The notes: generated by a model from the letters alone, not told the origin. Counted from the first letter of the stretch, positions 1 through 5,450 are shown. The stretch is 6,644 nt of DNA from Nitrososphaerales archaeon TH5895 (GCA_014523695.1 JAATVS010000267.1:1-6644), one strand, 5' to 3'. Numbers and translations are program-made.

Positions 1-275
1 AGTGATTTAAGTTTGTGCACGCAGATTAGTCAGTTCAATCTATTTTTCTTCTGTCCGAAATCTTCTTGACCGTTAGATTATTGAAGATTCGAACTTTCTT
101 TATTTATCATCATTATCTATCAATCAATATAGCTAACCCGTAAAAAATCTTGGATATTGTTGTATTTATCATCACTCAGAATACACCGGTATGATAGTTA
201 TATTGGCCAGTCTAGCAAAATGAAAAATGAATGACATAGGAGAAAATATATTATCTGTGTACTATTCCCTCATAT
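1..275. other. AT-rich non-coding stretch downstream of the YnfA pair
   Basis: I see no supported gene here. It is AT-rich and lies 3' of the minus-strand YnfA pair. A 12-base direct repeat, tatttatcatca, occurs at 101-112 and 163-174; in DNA this AT-rich it may be chance. No hairpin followed by a clear T-tract was found for the upstream gene. Confidence 0.5.
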
Positions 276-629
276 CTAACGCGGACTGTAAAATATTATC
301 ACTGCTCCCATTACAGCAATTACTGATCCAATTACCTCATATCGATCTGGTTTTTTTCTGTCTATAAACATCCCCCAAAGAATCGAAGATATAATAAATA
401 TCCCTCCATAAGCTGCATACACTCTTCCAAATTGGGCAGGTTGGAAAGTTGGAATCACTCCATAGATAAACAGAACTATTCCTCCGATTATCCCAAAGAG
501 CATTCCTTTTCTTTCACGTAACCATTTCCATATCATATAACCCCCTCCTATTTCAACAACAGCTGCAACAAAAAATAATGCGATACTCGAAAGTACAAAA
601 AACGCTGTATTCTGGTCAGACAATATCAA
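276..629 (-). CDS. YnfA/UPF0060 family small membrane protein (second of tandem pair)
   Basis: This is a 117-residue integral membrane protein of the YnfA (UPF0060) family, which is related in size and topology to the small multidrug resistance (SMR) transporters. Visible family features are an N-terminal hydrophobic helix ending in EIGGGY (about residues 26-31), the WKWLRE turn, the second helix, the signature IPTFQP, then GRVYAAYGGIFI and a C-terminal helix ending IIFYSPR. Four membrane segments are expected, and the length fits the family norm of about 105-120. The start is TTG at 629-627, overlapping the TGA stop of the upstream paralog by 4 bp (TTGA). No other start is possible because an in-frame stop lies at 636-638. 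Its translation is probably coupled to the upstream gene. YnfA members have been linked to drug or cation efflux; the substrate here is unknown. Confidence 0.9.
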   Translation of the reverse strand: MILSDQNTAFFVLSSIALFFVAAVVEIGGGYMIWKWLRERKGMLFGIIGGIVLFIYGVIPTFQPAQFGRVYAAYGGIFIISSILWGMFIDRKKPDRYEVIGSVIAVMGAVIIFYSPR

Positions 630-1033
630 TGCTGCTTAGACCACAAAGATTCTTCGCCCCTTCTAGGAGCATAGAATATTATTATTATGCCAACTATTGC
701 TACGCTCGCACCAACTATATCAAAGATATCTGGGACTTCCTTTTCAAAGATAAAACCCCAGAGCAAAGCCATGACAATAAAAATGCCCCCATAAGTTGCA
801 TAGATTCTATGGAAATATGTAGGCTGGAATGTTGGAATTATGCCATACAAAAATAAGATAAAGCCACCTATGGCACCCAGTATCCAACTCATATCAGATC
901 TAAGCCATAACCAAACTAAGTAACCACCACCAATTTCACACAGGCTCGCTAAAAGGAAGAAGAAGATCGAGTAAATTACCTTCTTTCTCTTGGAAGTATC
1001 AATCAATATTGAGACACGAATAGTAAAGAACAA
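626..1033 (-). CDS. YnfA/UPF0060 family small membrane protein (first of tandem pair)
   Basis: This is a paralog of the next gene downstream, with roughly half of the aligned residues identical. It shows the same landmarks: EIGGGYLVWLWLR, GIIPTFQP, RIYATYGGIFIV and a final helix ending IIFYAPR, followed by a short polar tail. Four transmembrane segments are expected. The longest reading (135 residues) starts at TTG 1033. A second TTG at 1006, giving 126 residues beginning MIDTSKRKK, may be the true start: it fits family N-termini better, and a TATA-like ttatat element at 1034-1042 lies about 30 bases upstream of it. There is no ATG in frame. The pairing of two non-identical family members resembles two-gene SMR pairs that work as heterodimers; for YnfA that is an inference. 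Confidence 0.88.
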   Translation of the reverse strand: MFFTIRVSILIDTSKRKKVIYSIFFFLLASLCEIGGGYLVWLWLRSDMSWILGAIGGFILFLYGIIPTFQPTYFHRIYATYGGIFIVMALLWGFIFEKEVPDIFDIVGASVAIVGIIIIFYAPRRGEESLWSKQH

Positions 1034-1042
1034 ACATATAAG
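1034..1042 (-). promoter_or_regulatory. candidate TATA box for the YnfA pair
   Basis: Read on the minus strand the site is CTTATATGT. Its centre lies about 32 bases upstream of the internal TTG at 1006, which would give a nearly leaderless transcript if that TTG is the start. If translation begins at 1033 instead, this element is too close and the acatatca at about 1076-1083 would be the better candidate. Pattern only; no transcript data. Confidence 0.3.
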
Positions 1043-1081
1043 ATTAGGTTTGACACCTGAAAATGGTCCATTACTGATATG

Positions 1082-1103
1082 TTTTGAGCGTGTGACTTTG
1101 TTA
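1082..1103. repeat. 22-bp dispersed repeat, copy 1
   Basis: This copy matches 2373-2394 at 20 of 22 positions. Both begin ttttgagcgt and end gactttgtta, differing only at the two central bases. It lies about 50 bp upstream of the YnfA pair and directly 3' of the muconolactone-isomerase-like gene. It could be a shared regulatory site or the residue of a dispersed element. Confidence 0.5.
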
Positions 1104-1111
1104 GTAGCTAA

Positions 1112-1426
1112 CTAGTAACGATATGAGTTTGCTTCAACTATGGCTTGCGGTATTCCCTTCTTTAGGTCATCAAGGCTCATTACCGGATGGAACTCCACCT
1201 GAGCATCCATTCCACTAAACAGCGGTTCAGCCAATACTGGTATCTGGTCTGCACTATGGATATCAACAATAAAGGCAGCCACCCTATTGCCATCTGCTTC
1301 AAAGAAATATGTTGCTTCAGCCTTGACTTTGTTTATATATTCTTCAAGTTTTCTTAAATAGTTTGGGTCCTGTACCATTTTGTTTCCGGCTTCTGTAGGA
1401 ATCTTTGCACTTATTAAGAATCTCAT
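1112..1426 (-). CDS. small muconolactone-isomerase-like (dimeric alpha/beta barrel) protein
   Basis: This 104-residue soluble protein has a ferredoxin-like beta-alpha-beta pattern. It opens with strand MRFLISAKIP, then the helix around TEAGNKMV and YLRKLEEYINKVK, the strand pair ATYFFEADGNRVAAFIVDI, the helix SADQIPVLAEPLFSGM, and a last strand VEFHPVMSLDDLKKG. This layout, with the 'AGN...V', 'Y.E..G.R...F.V.' and 'A.QIP..AEPLF' elements, matches small proteins annotated as muconolactone delta-isomerase-like or hypothetical in actinobacteria and Nitrososphaeria. No reaction can be assigned from sequence. The ATG at 1426-1424 is well supported by a TATA-like element 28 bases upstream. It is separated by 78 bp from the YnfA pair and is probably transcribed independently. 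Confidence 0.65.
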   Translation of the reverse strand: MRFLISAKIPTEAGNKMVQDPNYLRKLEEYINKVKAEATYFFEADGNRVAAFIVDIHSADQIPVLAEPLFSGMDAQVEFHPVMSLDDLKKGIPQAIVEANSYRY

Positions 1427-1450
1427 GTTTCAAAAGTAGAATGTCCATCA

Positions 1451-1458
1451 TATTTATG
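1451..1458 (-). promoter_or_regulatory. TATA box of the muconolactone-isomerase-like gene (leaderless type)
   Basis: On the minus strand the sequence reads CATAAATA. It is centred about 28 bases upstream of the ATG at 1426, which places the expected transcription start on or next to the start codon. Leaderless mRNAs are common in Nitrososphaeria. The spacing is the main evidence. Confidence 0.5.
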
Positions 1459-1576
1459 AATATTGCCGTATTAGTGCAGTTGAATTCCTATGTAAAGGTG
1501 GGTATGGCTATCCAGACCTGACTCCGGGCATAAGCGTGATACTTTGTAGCTCTTAGTAGTAACACTGCAATATACA

Positions 1577-1589
1577 TAAAAGGAAAACG
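1577..1589 (-). terminator. candidate T-rich terminator downstream of the collagen-like gene
   Basis: On the minus strand, about 20 bases past the stop of the collagen-like gene, the DNA reads a GC-rich cccc followed by TTTTCCTTTT. Archaeal transcription commonly ends at T-rich tracts without a hairpin. Weak evidence. Confidence 0.3.
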
Positions 1590-1608
1590 GGGCGTGCACA
1601 CTATTCCA

Positions 1609-2253
1609 TTATGGTACTAATTTTGCACATTCCGCAAAAACTTGTATGGTGGCTTCCCCTCCGCCAATATTAGTGTAAGTTAGCTCAAAGGTGTTTGGTG
1701 AACCATGGATTCCTTGGAAGACGTGTGTTGGATTTACCGTATTTATACCGTCGACAGCACGTATTCCTCCACCGGTTACCACCTCGTCAGGGTCACAGCT
1801 TGCTGTTGCTGTCCTTGTTTGGCCCGATGGTATATTTACCGAGTTGCCAGCAACTGATCTCACTTCCAATTCCTTATCTGGTCCAGGTGGTCCTTGCTGC
1901 CCTTGAATGCCTTGCGATCCCTGAGGGCCTGCTGGTCCCTGGGGTCCAATGGCGCCAGTGTCTCCTTTAGGTCCTGCTAATCCTTGAGGTCCGGGTGGGC
2001 CTGGTGGACCTTGCAACCCAGAGTTAGAAATTTGTAAGCTCAATGGTGTACTGGCAACCCCATCACCTTGGGTGTGCGGACTGTTTACTGCACAGTTGGT
2101 ACCGCCCTCACATTCGTTAGCATTAGCCTGCGTCTGGGTATTTGCGTATCTGGCATTTGCGTAATTCATTGCACTACTCGAAATCAATGGTATTCCTGAC
2201 AGTAAGACTAAGACTATCGTGAAAATTGAAACGTATTTGACCTTCATATTCAT
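1609..2253 (-). CDS. secreted collagen-like (Gly-X-Y repeat) protein
   Basis: This is a 214-residue exported protein. Residues 1-28 form a Sec signal peptide: charged MKVK, a hydrophobic core around residues 7-25, then small residues SSSA. Residues 29-81 are a polar Asn/Thr/Gln-rich spacer with Cys48 and Cys54. Residues 82-126 are 15 uninterrupted Gly-X-Y triplets rich in GPP, GPQ and GPKGDT, the hallmark of a collagen triple helix. Residues 127-214 form a compact, probably beta-rich C-terminal domain with Cys153 and Cys209 (a possible disulfide) and the motif [11 protein letters not shown], which I associate with surface proteins of Nitrososphaerales. The likely role is a trimeric extracellular stalk or matrix protein; this is an inference. 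A second ATG two codons downstream (2247) is an equally plausible start. The collagen stretch is more GC-rich than the surroundings, as Gly/Pro codons require. Confidence 0.88.
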   Translation of the reverse strand: MNMKVKYVSIFTIVLVLLSGIPLISSSAMNYANARYANTQTQANANECEGGTNCAVNSPHTQGDGVASTPLSLQISNSGLQGPPGPPGPQGLAGPKGDTGAIGPQGPAGPQGSQGIQGQQGPPGPDKELEVRSVAGNSVNIPSGQTRTATASCDPDEVVTGGGIRAVDGINTVNPTHVFQGIHGSPNTFELTYTNIGGGEATIQVFAECAKLVP

Positions 2254-2297
2254 TTGTCGTCAATAGTATGCTTATTTGGAGTTGGTGACTTTTCAAT

Positions 2298-2307
2298 CCT
2301 ATATAGG
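2298..2307 (-). promoter_or_regulatory. candidate TATA box of the collagen-like gene
   Basis: The site cctatatagg is a perfect 10-bp palindrome about 50 bases upstream of the ATG at 2253. It would give a leader of roughly 20-25 nt. Pattern and position only. Confidence 0.4.
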
Positions 2308-2372
2308 TCACATATTTCTTACAAGAGATTTTCCTAACCTTTCGAAACACAGCTCATTTGATATGTATCGAC

Positions 2373-2394
2373 TTTTGAGCGTAGGACTTTGTTA
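2373..2394. repeat. 22-bp dispersed repeat, copy 2
   Basis: Second copy of the element at 1082-1103, in the same orientation. It lies about 120 bp upstream of the collagen-like gene, beyond its candidate TATA box. A tgatatgt also precedes both copies at slightly different distances, so the similarity may extend further with a small indel. Confidence 0.5.
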
Positions 2395-2454
2395 CTTGAA
2401 CATGTAGCAGCATCTAATAGAGTGACGCATACTTGTTAATTTAGACTCAGCTCT

Positions 2455-2670
2455 CTACGGAGTTGGGGCTACTTTATTTTTGAACTCTTCAGTGTCAGTG
2501 TTATGTTCATTTCGATTCCCATATTCAGCAGCAACAATATTTAACATGTTTACTAAAAAGAACATGGAAATCGGGTTAGTAATACTTTGAGAGCAAATAT
2601 GAGAGATATATTCTACTAGTGATTTTGATATTTGGTTTAGATAGGTAGATAGGCCGTGCAGTGAGGACAC
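2455..2670 (-). CDS. possible small hypothetical protein
   Basis: A 71-codon open frame with a GTG start, in a region otherwise without genes. The product has a mildly hydrophobic middle (ITNPISMFFLVNMLNIVAAEY, about residues 31-51) and an acidic polar tail with EHNTDTEEF. I do not recognise it. The GTG falls inside an inverted repeat (2651-2680), and an internal ATG would leave only 36 residues. It may be a real small gene, a fragment, or chance. It is reported only because the residue pattern is coherent and nothing opposes it on the other strand. Confidence 0.3.
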   Translation of the reverse strand: MSSLHGLSTYLNQISKSLVEYISHICSQSITNPISMFFLVNMLNIVAAEYGNRNEHNTDTEEFKNKVAPTP

Positions 2671-2681
2671 ACGACGGCCTA
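2650..2681. repeat. inverted repeat, 8-bp arms
   Basis: The arms are taggccgt at 2650-2657 and acggccta at 2674-2681, perfectly complementary, with a 16-base spacer. Allowing mismatches, the outer flanks extend the match to about 12 of 15 pairs (2643-2688). It could be a hairpin at a transcript end, a protein-binding dyad, or the end of a vanished insertion. No further signs of a mobile element were found. Confidence 0.5.
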
Positions 2682-2701
2682 CCCACCCATTTTGTGAAAG
2701 T

Positions 2702-2719
2702 ATGTCCGATTATGGACAT
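2702..2719. promoter_or_regulatory. dyad-symmetric site, operator-like
   Basis: The sequence atgtcc-gattat-ggacat is a perfect 6-bp inverted repeat with a 6-base spacer. It lies between the possible minus-strand ORF ending at 2670 and the plus-strand TATA-like TTTAAATA at about 2740-2747. The size suits a dimeric helix-turn-helix regulator, but no regulator gene is adjacent. Confidence 0.3.
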
Positions 2720-3143
2720 TCTGATTGGTTATACCTCGTTTAAATATTTTTTAGGAGCTAAAGGAAAATTACGGTCTAAAGTGCATTGCGAGAATCCACA
2801 TCATAAACAACGTATGGAAAACTTCTTTTGAAAGTTTCCTACCGCTGACCGAGAAGAAACAGTTGCGATCATAAAAGTTGACCTAAAATACTGGTATATC
2901 TCCGAAGATTTAAAATTAAGTACCACGTCCTGTGGCCAAGTCTGCAGTATTAGCGAAGACATACTTCGAGGCACATTTAGATCTCTTCTAGACGAAACAG
3001 GGCCAATACTTAAACCTCTACCTGTGGGCGATCATAAGATTGAAGTTCATATTGTTCAAATTATCCCGGGACGAGAATCTGATAACTTGTTCCTGAGCTT
3101 GATTTACAACTTGTACGTAACCGATCCAAGCCTTGTGAAGTAG

Positions 3144-3459
3144 ACTGGCGGCAAGTTCCATATTAGAATTTAGAATCATATTCGAGAAATGTGCTTAAAT
3201 CTTACGCCTCGTTTAGAAGGTTACTATTGAAATGGAAGTAATGAGTCAAGAGACTATATCTATTGCTTCGTACTTGACTTACTCTCTCATTTAAGGCCTA
3301 TCCTTAGATCAAACTATCTTTGCCAAACTCACGAAAGTTAACCATGTTTATACAACTAAACTCGTCCAAGTCATGAGAGTCTTGAAGCAGTTATAGGCAT
3401 CGTGTTAGAATTGTATACAAATAGAAATGTTTTAACTTTATGAGTTTGAAGAGAACACG
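3144..3459. other. intergenic region, no gene supported
   Basis: No convincing reading frame on either strand. The only ATG-led plus-strand frame, at about 3234, gives 21 codons. Short open stretches without starts may be further remnants of the broken gene to the left. The right end contains the candidate promoter of the DUF4760-like gene. Confidence 0.5.
3411..3420 (+). promoter_or_regulatory. candidate TATA box for the DUF4760/zinc-ribbon operon
   Basis: The site ttgtatacaa is a perfect 10-bp palindrome centred about 45 bases before the ATG at 3460. This would give a leader of about 15-20 nt. A second, poorer AT-rich candidate (tttaacttta, 3431-3440) has spacing that would suit a leaderless transcript. 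Confidence 0.3.
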
Positions 3460-3852
3460 ATGAAGGATAACCATAATAAGAATATAGACACAGACACGTT
3501 GCTAAGCTTGTACAAGCTGTATGACGAACATAGGCATTCCATACTCTGGTTTTTAGAAGACCTCGATGCCAAAAGTTATCAAGAGTATCTACAGAAATAT
3601 CCAGGTTCTTCAAATGAACGATCACAGTTCATTGCTGTTTGTGGTTTTTTTGAATTATCAGGTATTATTGTAAAACATAAGTTGATAGATCTGAACATCT
3701 ATTTTGATATGTTTAATCCTGCGCCGTTCTGGCAAAAGGCCGAACCAATAGTTAAGGGAATGAGAAAAAAGAGACCGTACATTTACGAAAACTTTGAGTC
3801 GCTAAATGGTAAGAGATTAAGTTGGGCAAAAAAGAGAAGAAAGAAAATGTGA
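3460..3852 (+). CDS. DUF4760-like small protein
   Basis: This 130-residue protein is predicted soluble and mostly helical. It has a polar start, a helix LLSLYKLYDEHR (about residues 14-25), a conserved-looking core from about 55 to 92 (RSQFIAVCGFFELSGIIVKH, then LIDLNIYFDMF) and a very basic C-terminus KKRRKKM. The pattern 'helix - variable - FFE..G.iv....iD...yfd.f......W' resembles the DUF4760 family of uncharacterised proteins, some of which carry an N-terminal membrane anchor that this one lacks. Function is unknown. The ATG at 3460 is the only sensible start. The zinc-ribbon gene begins 14 bp after its stop, so the two are probably co-transcribed. Confidence 0.7.
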   Translation: MKDNHNKNIDTDTLLSLYKLYDEHRHSILWFLEDLDAKSYQEYLQKYPGSSNERSQFIAVCGFFELSGIIVKHKLIDLNIYFDMFNPAPFWQKAEPIVKGMRKKRPYIYENFESLNGKRLSWAKKRRKKM

Positions 3853-3866
3853 TTAGGATATAAAAA

Positions 3867-4193
3867 ATGGGTCAAAACAACGAAGATCTAGAGGAAAAGA
3901 AATTGTTAGGCTCAGGCGGCTATGCGATCGCCAAACTGACTGAAGATGAGGAAATGAAAGCAAATCTTGGAGTGCCTCATCTATTCCTGGGAAATGTGGG
4001 AAGATTGGCCGAAGATAGATTTTTGAGATATTATTGTAATAAGTGTGGAAAGGAACACGATGGCTGGCCATTGCTCATCTATGAAGTTCCTAATGAAGAG
4101 ATAGCTGAAAATGTTATTTTGGTTGAAAAAGGAGAATACAAATGTCGGGATTGCAACAATACTATAGCACAGTATCGTAAGTTTAGTCAATAG
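3867..4193 (+). CDS. zinc-ribbon conserved hypothetical protein
   Basis: This 108-residue soluble, acidic protein carries two CxxC pairs: Cys57/Cys60 in YYCNKCGKEH and Cys93/Cys96 in YKCRDCNNTI. They are 33 residues apart and likely bind one zinc ion as a ribbon. The N-terminal half (GGYAIAKLTEDEEMKANLGVPHLFLGNVGRLAEDRFLRYYC) looks like a separate small domain leading into the ribbon. I recognise this only as a conserved hypothetical type found in Nitrososphaeria; no activity can be assigned. It could be a nucleic-acid or protein adaptor. An agga at 3855-3858, 8 bases before the ATG, may act as a weak Shine-Dalgarno site. Its last 7 bases overlap the 3' end of a minus-strand small gene. Confidence 0.75.
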   Translation: MGQNNEDLEEKKLLGSGGYAIAKLTEDEEMKANLGVPHLFLGNVGRLAEDRFLRYYCNKCGKEHDGWPLLIYEVPNEEIAENVILVEKGEYKCRDCNNTIAQYRKFSQ

Positions 4194-4345
4194 AGATTGA
4201 TATAACAGATCAGGATGAAGGTGGCGGCAAGAAAAGGAGATAATTCAATCTGTTGTTTGTCAGTCGGTCTGATTATTATATACAATACAATTACACTCAC
4301 ACTTAGACCAATAACTAGGAAGATACCCAGGAAATTGTCATCCAT
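4187..4345 (-). CDS. two-helix small membrane protein, hypothetical
   Basis: A 52-residue frame starting at ATG 4345, with two clear hydrophobic segments: residues 4-24 (FLGIFLVIGLSVSVIVLYII) and about 36-51 (PFLAATFILICYINL), joined by a polar RPTDKQQIE loop. A longer reading from TTG 4396 (69 residues) adds a polar extension that does not look membrane-related, so I prefer 4345. It is convergent with the zinc-ribbon gene (7-bp tail overlap) and divergent from the LLM oxidoreductase. The overlapping plus-strand frame (4215-4400) shows no domain character. The function is unknown and the gene may be spurious. Confidence 0.45.
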   Translation of the reverse strand: MDDNFLGIFLVIGLSVSVIVLYIIIRPTDKQQIELSPFLAATFILICYINLY

Positions 4346-4360
4346 TAAATCTCGTAGCCC

Positions 4361-4369
4361 TATTATATC
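4361..4369 (+). promoter_or_regulatory. TATA box of the LLM oxidoreductase (leaderless type)
   Basis: The sequence tattatatc is centred about 26 bases before the ATG at 4391. That places the transcription start at or next to the start codon. The element sits in a partly palindromic AT-rich stretch (tatcatatgat) between the divergent genes. Confidence 0.5.
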
Positions 4370-4390
4370 ATATGATTCACAAGTAGAAAT

Positions 4391-5311
4391 ATGCAACTAG
4401 GATTACGACCACCACAATCAGGCATGGACCAGGCAAAAAAAGAAAATATCATACATCTTGCAGAAGAGGCTGATATTGCAGGTTTTCATTCTCTATGGGT
4501 GCTAGAGAGGTTGATGTGGCCTATTAATCCACAGAATCCATACCCAGGAAGTAAAGATGGCAAATTCCCTCATGACTGGCAATACATATTTGATCCAATT
4601 GAAACGCTCACATTTGCAGCATCAAAAACTAGGAAGATTAAATTGGGGACATCGGTGGTTGATATGCTTTTTCACAATCCTATAATACTATCCAAAAGGT
4701 TTGCTACGCTTGATATTTTATCTGACGGAAGAGCTATTGCAGGGTTAGGAATTGGTTGGGCAAGAGATGAATATCAAACCTCAGATATTCCTTTCAGGAA
4801 TCGAGGTGATAGAGCAGATGAATACTTACAAGTACTAAAAAAAATATGGACAAATGACATAGTAGAATTTGGAGGACAGTATTATCGTGTTCCTCCGTCA
4901 AAGATCGGTCCTAAACCACTCCAGATTCCTCATGTCCCTATCTATCTTGGTGGCTATAGTGAGAAAACATTTGCGAGGATAGCAAATCATGCTAACGGAT
5001 GGATTTGTACTATAGGTGATTCGTTGACACAGACTAAGTCAAATATTGATATGATAAAAAAAGAATGTCTGAAGGTAAATAGGGATCCCGATGATATTGA
5101 AATCGCAGCGATTATCTATCCCAATATTGAAGGCTTGAGTAGTGACGATTATATCAAACCAACAGAGTCGAAAATTGAATGGCAAAGGCAACAAAAAAAA
5201 TCAAGACATCTATTAAATGGAAACGTGGAACAAGTAGGAGACGACTTACGACAAATCAGAGAAATTGGAGTAAACCTTGCAATACTCAATTACAATCGGA
5301 TCACCGATTAG
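4391..5311 (+). CDS. LLM class F420-dependent oxidoreductase
   Basis: This is a 306-residue luciferase-like monooxygenase family protein (TIM barrel) of the TIGR03619-type F420-dependent subgroup. It is expected to use reduced coenzyme F420 for hydride transfer; the substrate is unknown. Visible landmarks are the N-terminal strand MQLGLRPPQSG, AEEADIAGFHSLWVLERLMWP (about 24-44), FDPIETLTFAASKTRKIKLGTSV, then DMLFHNPIILSKRFATLDILSDGRAIAGLGIGWARDEY (about 91-128), the signature barrel segment of the family. FRNRGDRADEYLQVLKKIWTNDIVEFGGQYY and PKPLQIPHVPIYLGG follow near residues 135-188, and the C-terminal HLLNGNVEQVGDDLRQIREIGVN is the usual last helix region. The length is normal and the gene looks intact. 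F420-dependent LLM enzymes are numerous in Nitrososphaeria. It is transcribed alone from a leaderless-type promoter, followed by a hairpin at 5423-5450. Confidence 0.93.
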   Translation: MQLGLRPPQSGMDQAKKENIIHLAEEADIAGFHSLWVLERLMWPINPQNPYPGSKDGKFPHDWQYIFDPIETLTFAASKTRKIKLGTSVVDMLFHNPIILSKRFATLDILSDGRAIAGLGIGWARDEYQTSDIPFRNRGDRADEYLQVLKKIWTNDIVEFGGQYYRVPPSKIGPKPLQIPHVPIYLGGYSEKTFARIANHANGWICTIGDSLTQTKSNIDMIKKECLKVNRDPDDIEIAAIIYPNIEGLSSDDYIKPTESKIEWQRQQKKSRHLLNGNVEQVGDDLRQIREIGVNLAILNYNRITD

Positions 5312-5422
5312 CAATAACATTGACAGTATAATTGATGTAACAAGACAGATTGATAAACTTGTAAGGTAGGTTTCCTTTCTATCATCATTAAGGAGACTTG
5401 AACTACTATAGATTATAACATA

Positions 5423-5450
5423 CTATCTATATGAACTTGCATATAGATAG
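5423..5450. terminator. AT-rich hairpin between convergent genes (candidate bidirectional terminator)
   Basis: The left arm ctatctatatg (5423-5433) and right arm catatagatag (5440-5450) are perfectly complementary over 11 bp with a 6-base loop. It lies between the end of the LLM gene (plus, 5311) and the end of the DUF1059-like gene (minus, 5489), where a shared terminator is expected. There is no long T-tract on either side, so a protein-binding palindrome is also possible. Confidence 0.5.

Larger units (their letters stand above)
2649..3143 (+). pseudogene. interrupted open frame of unknown family (gene remnant)
   Basis: One plus-strand frame stays open from 2649 to the TAG at 3141-3143 except for a single TGA at 2829-2831. 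The first part has possible starts at GTG 2661 or ATG 2712 and reads ...KLRSKVHCENPHHKQRMENFF before the TGA. The second part is 103 codons with varied, protein-like composition (for example IKVDLKYWYISEDL and HKIEVHIVQIIPGRESDNL) but has no ATG at all and no GTG or TTG in its first 64 codons, so it cannot be an independent gene. Just after the TGA a neighbouring frame reads ESFLPLTEKKQLRS, which continues the first part equally well, so a frameshift is an alternative to a nonsense mutation. I do not recognise the family. A chance open frame cannot be excluded. Confidence 0.4.

Noticed and set aside
578..856. Plus-strand frame of 92 codons
   Set aside because: It lies opposite the two YnfA genes and has no domain character; it is a shadow of the minus-strand coding frames.
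118..1010. 13-base sequence tatcaatcaatat found near 118 and near 997
   Set aside because: Very AT-rich and of low complexity, and the second copy is inside the YnfA coding region; most likely chance.
1691..1970. Two plus-strand frames with many Pro/Leu residues
   Set aside because: They are opposite the collagen-like gene; their composition comes from the reverse complement of Gly/Pro codons.
2829..2831. TGA read as selenocysteine or another recoded residue in the broken frame
   Set aside because: No recoding element was seen, Nitrososphaeria are not known to use selenocysteine, and the frame also lacks a supported family; a mutation is the simpler reading.
3371..3625. Minus-strand frame of 84 codons
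   Set aside because: It overlaps the DUF4760-like gene in antisense and has a random-looking Cys/Ser/Tyr-rich composition.
3853..4190. Two minus-strand frames opposite the zinc-ribbon gene
   Set aside because: No recognisable features; the zinc-ribbon frame with two CxxC pairs is clearly the coding one.
4215..4400. Plus-strand frame of 61 codons
   Set aside because: It shows no fold-like pattern, whereas the opposite strand gives two clean membrane helices.
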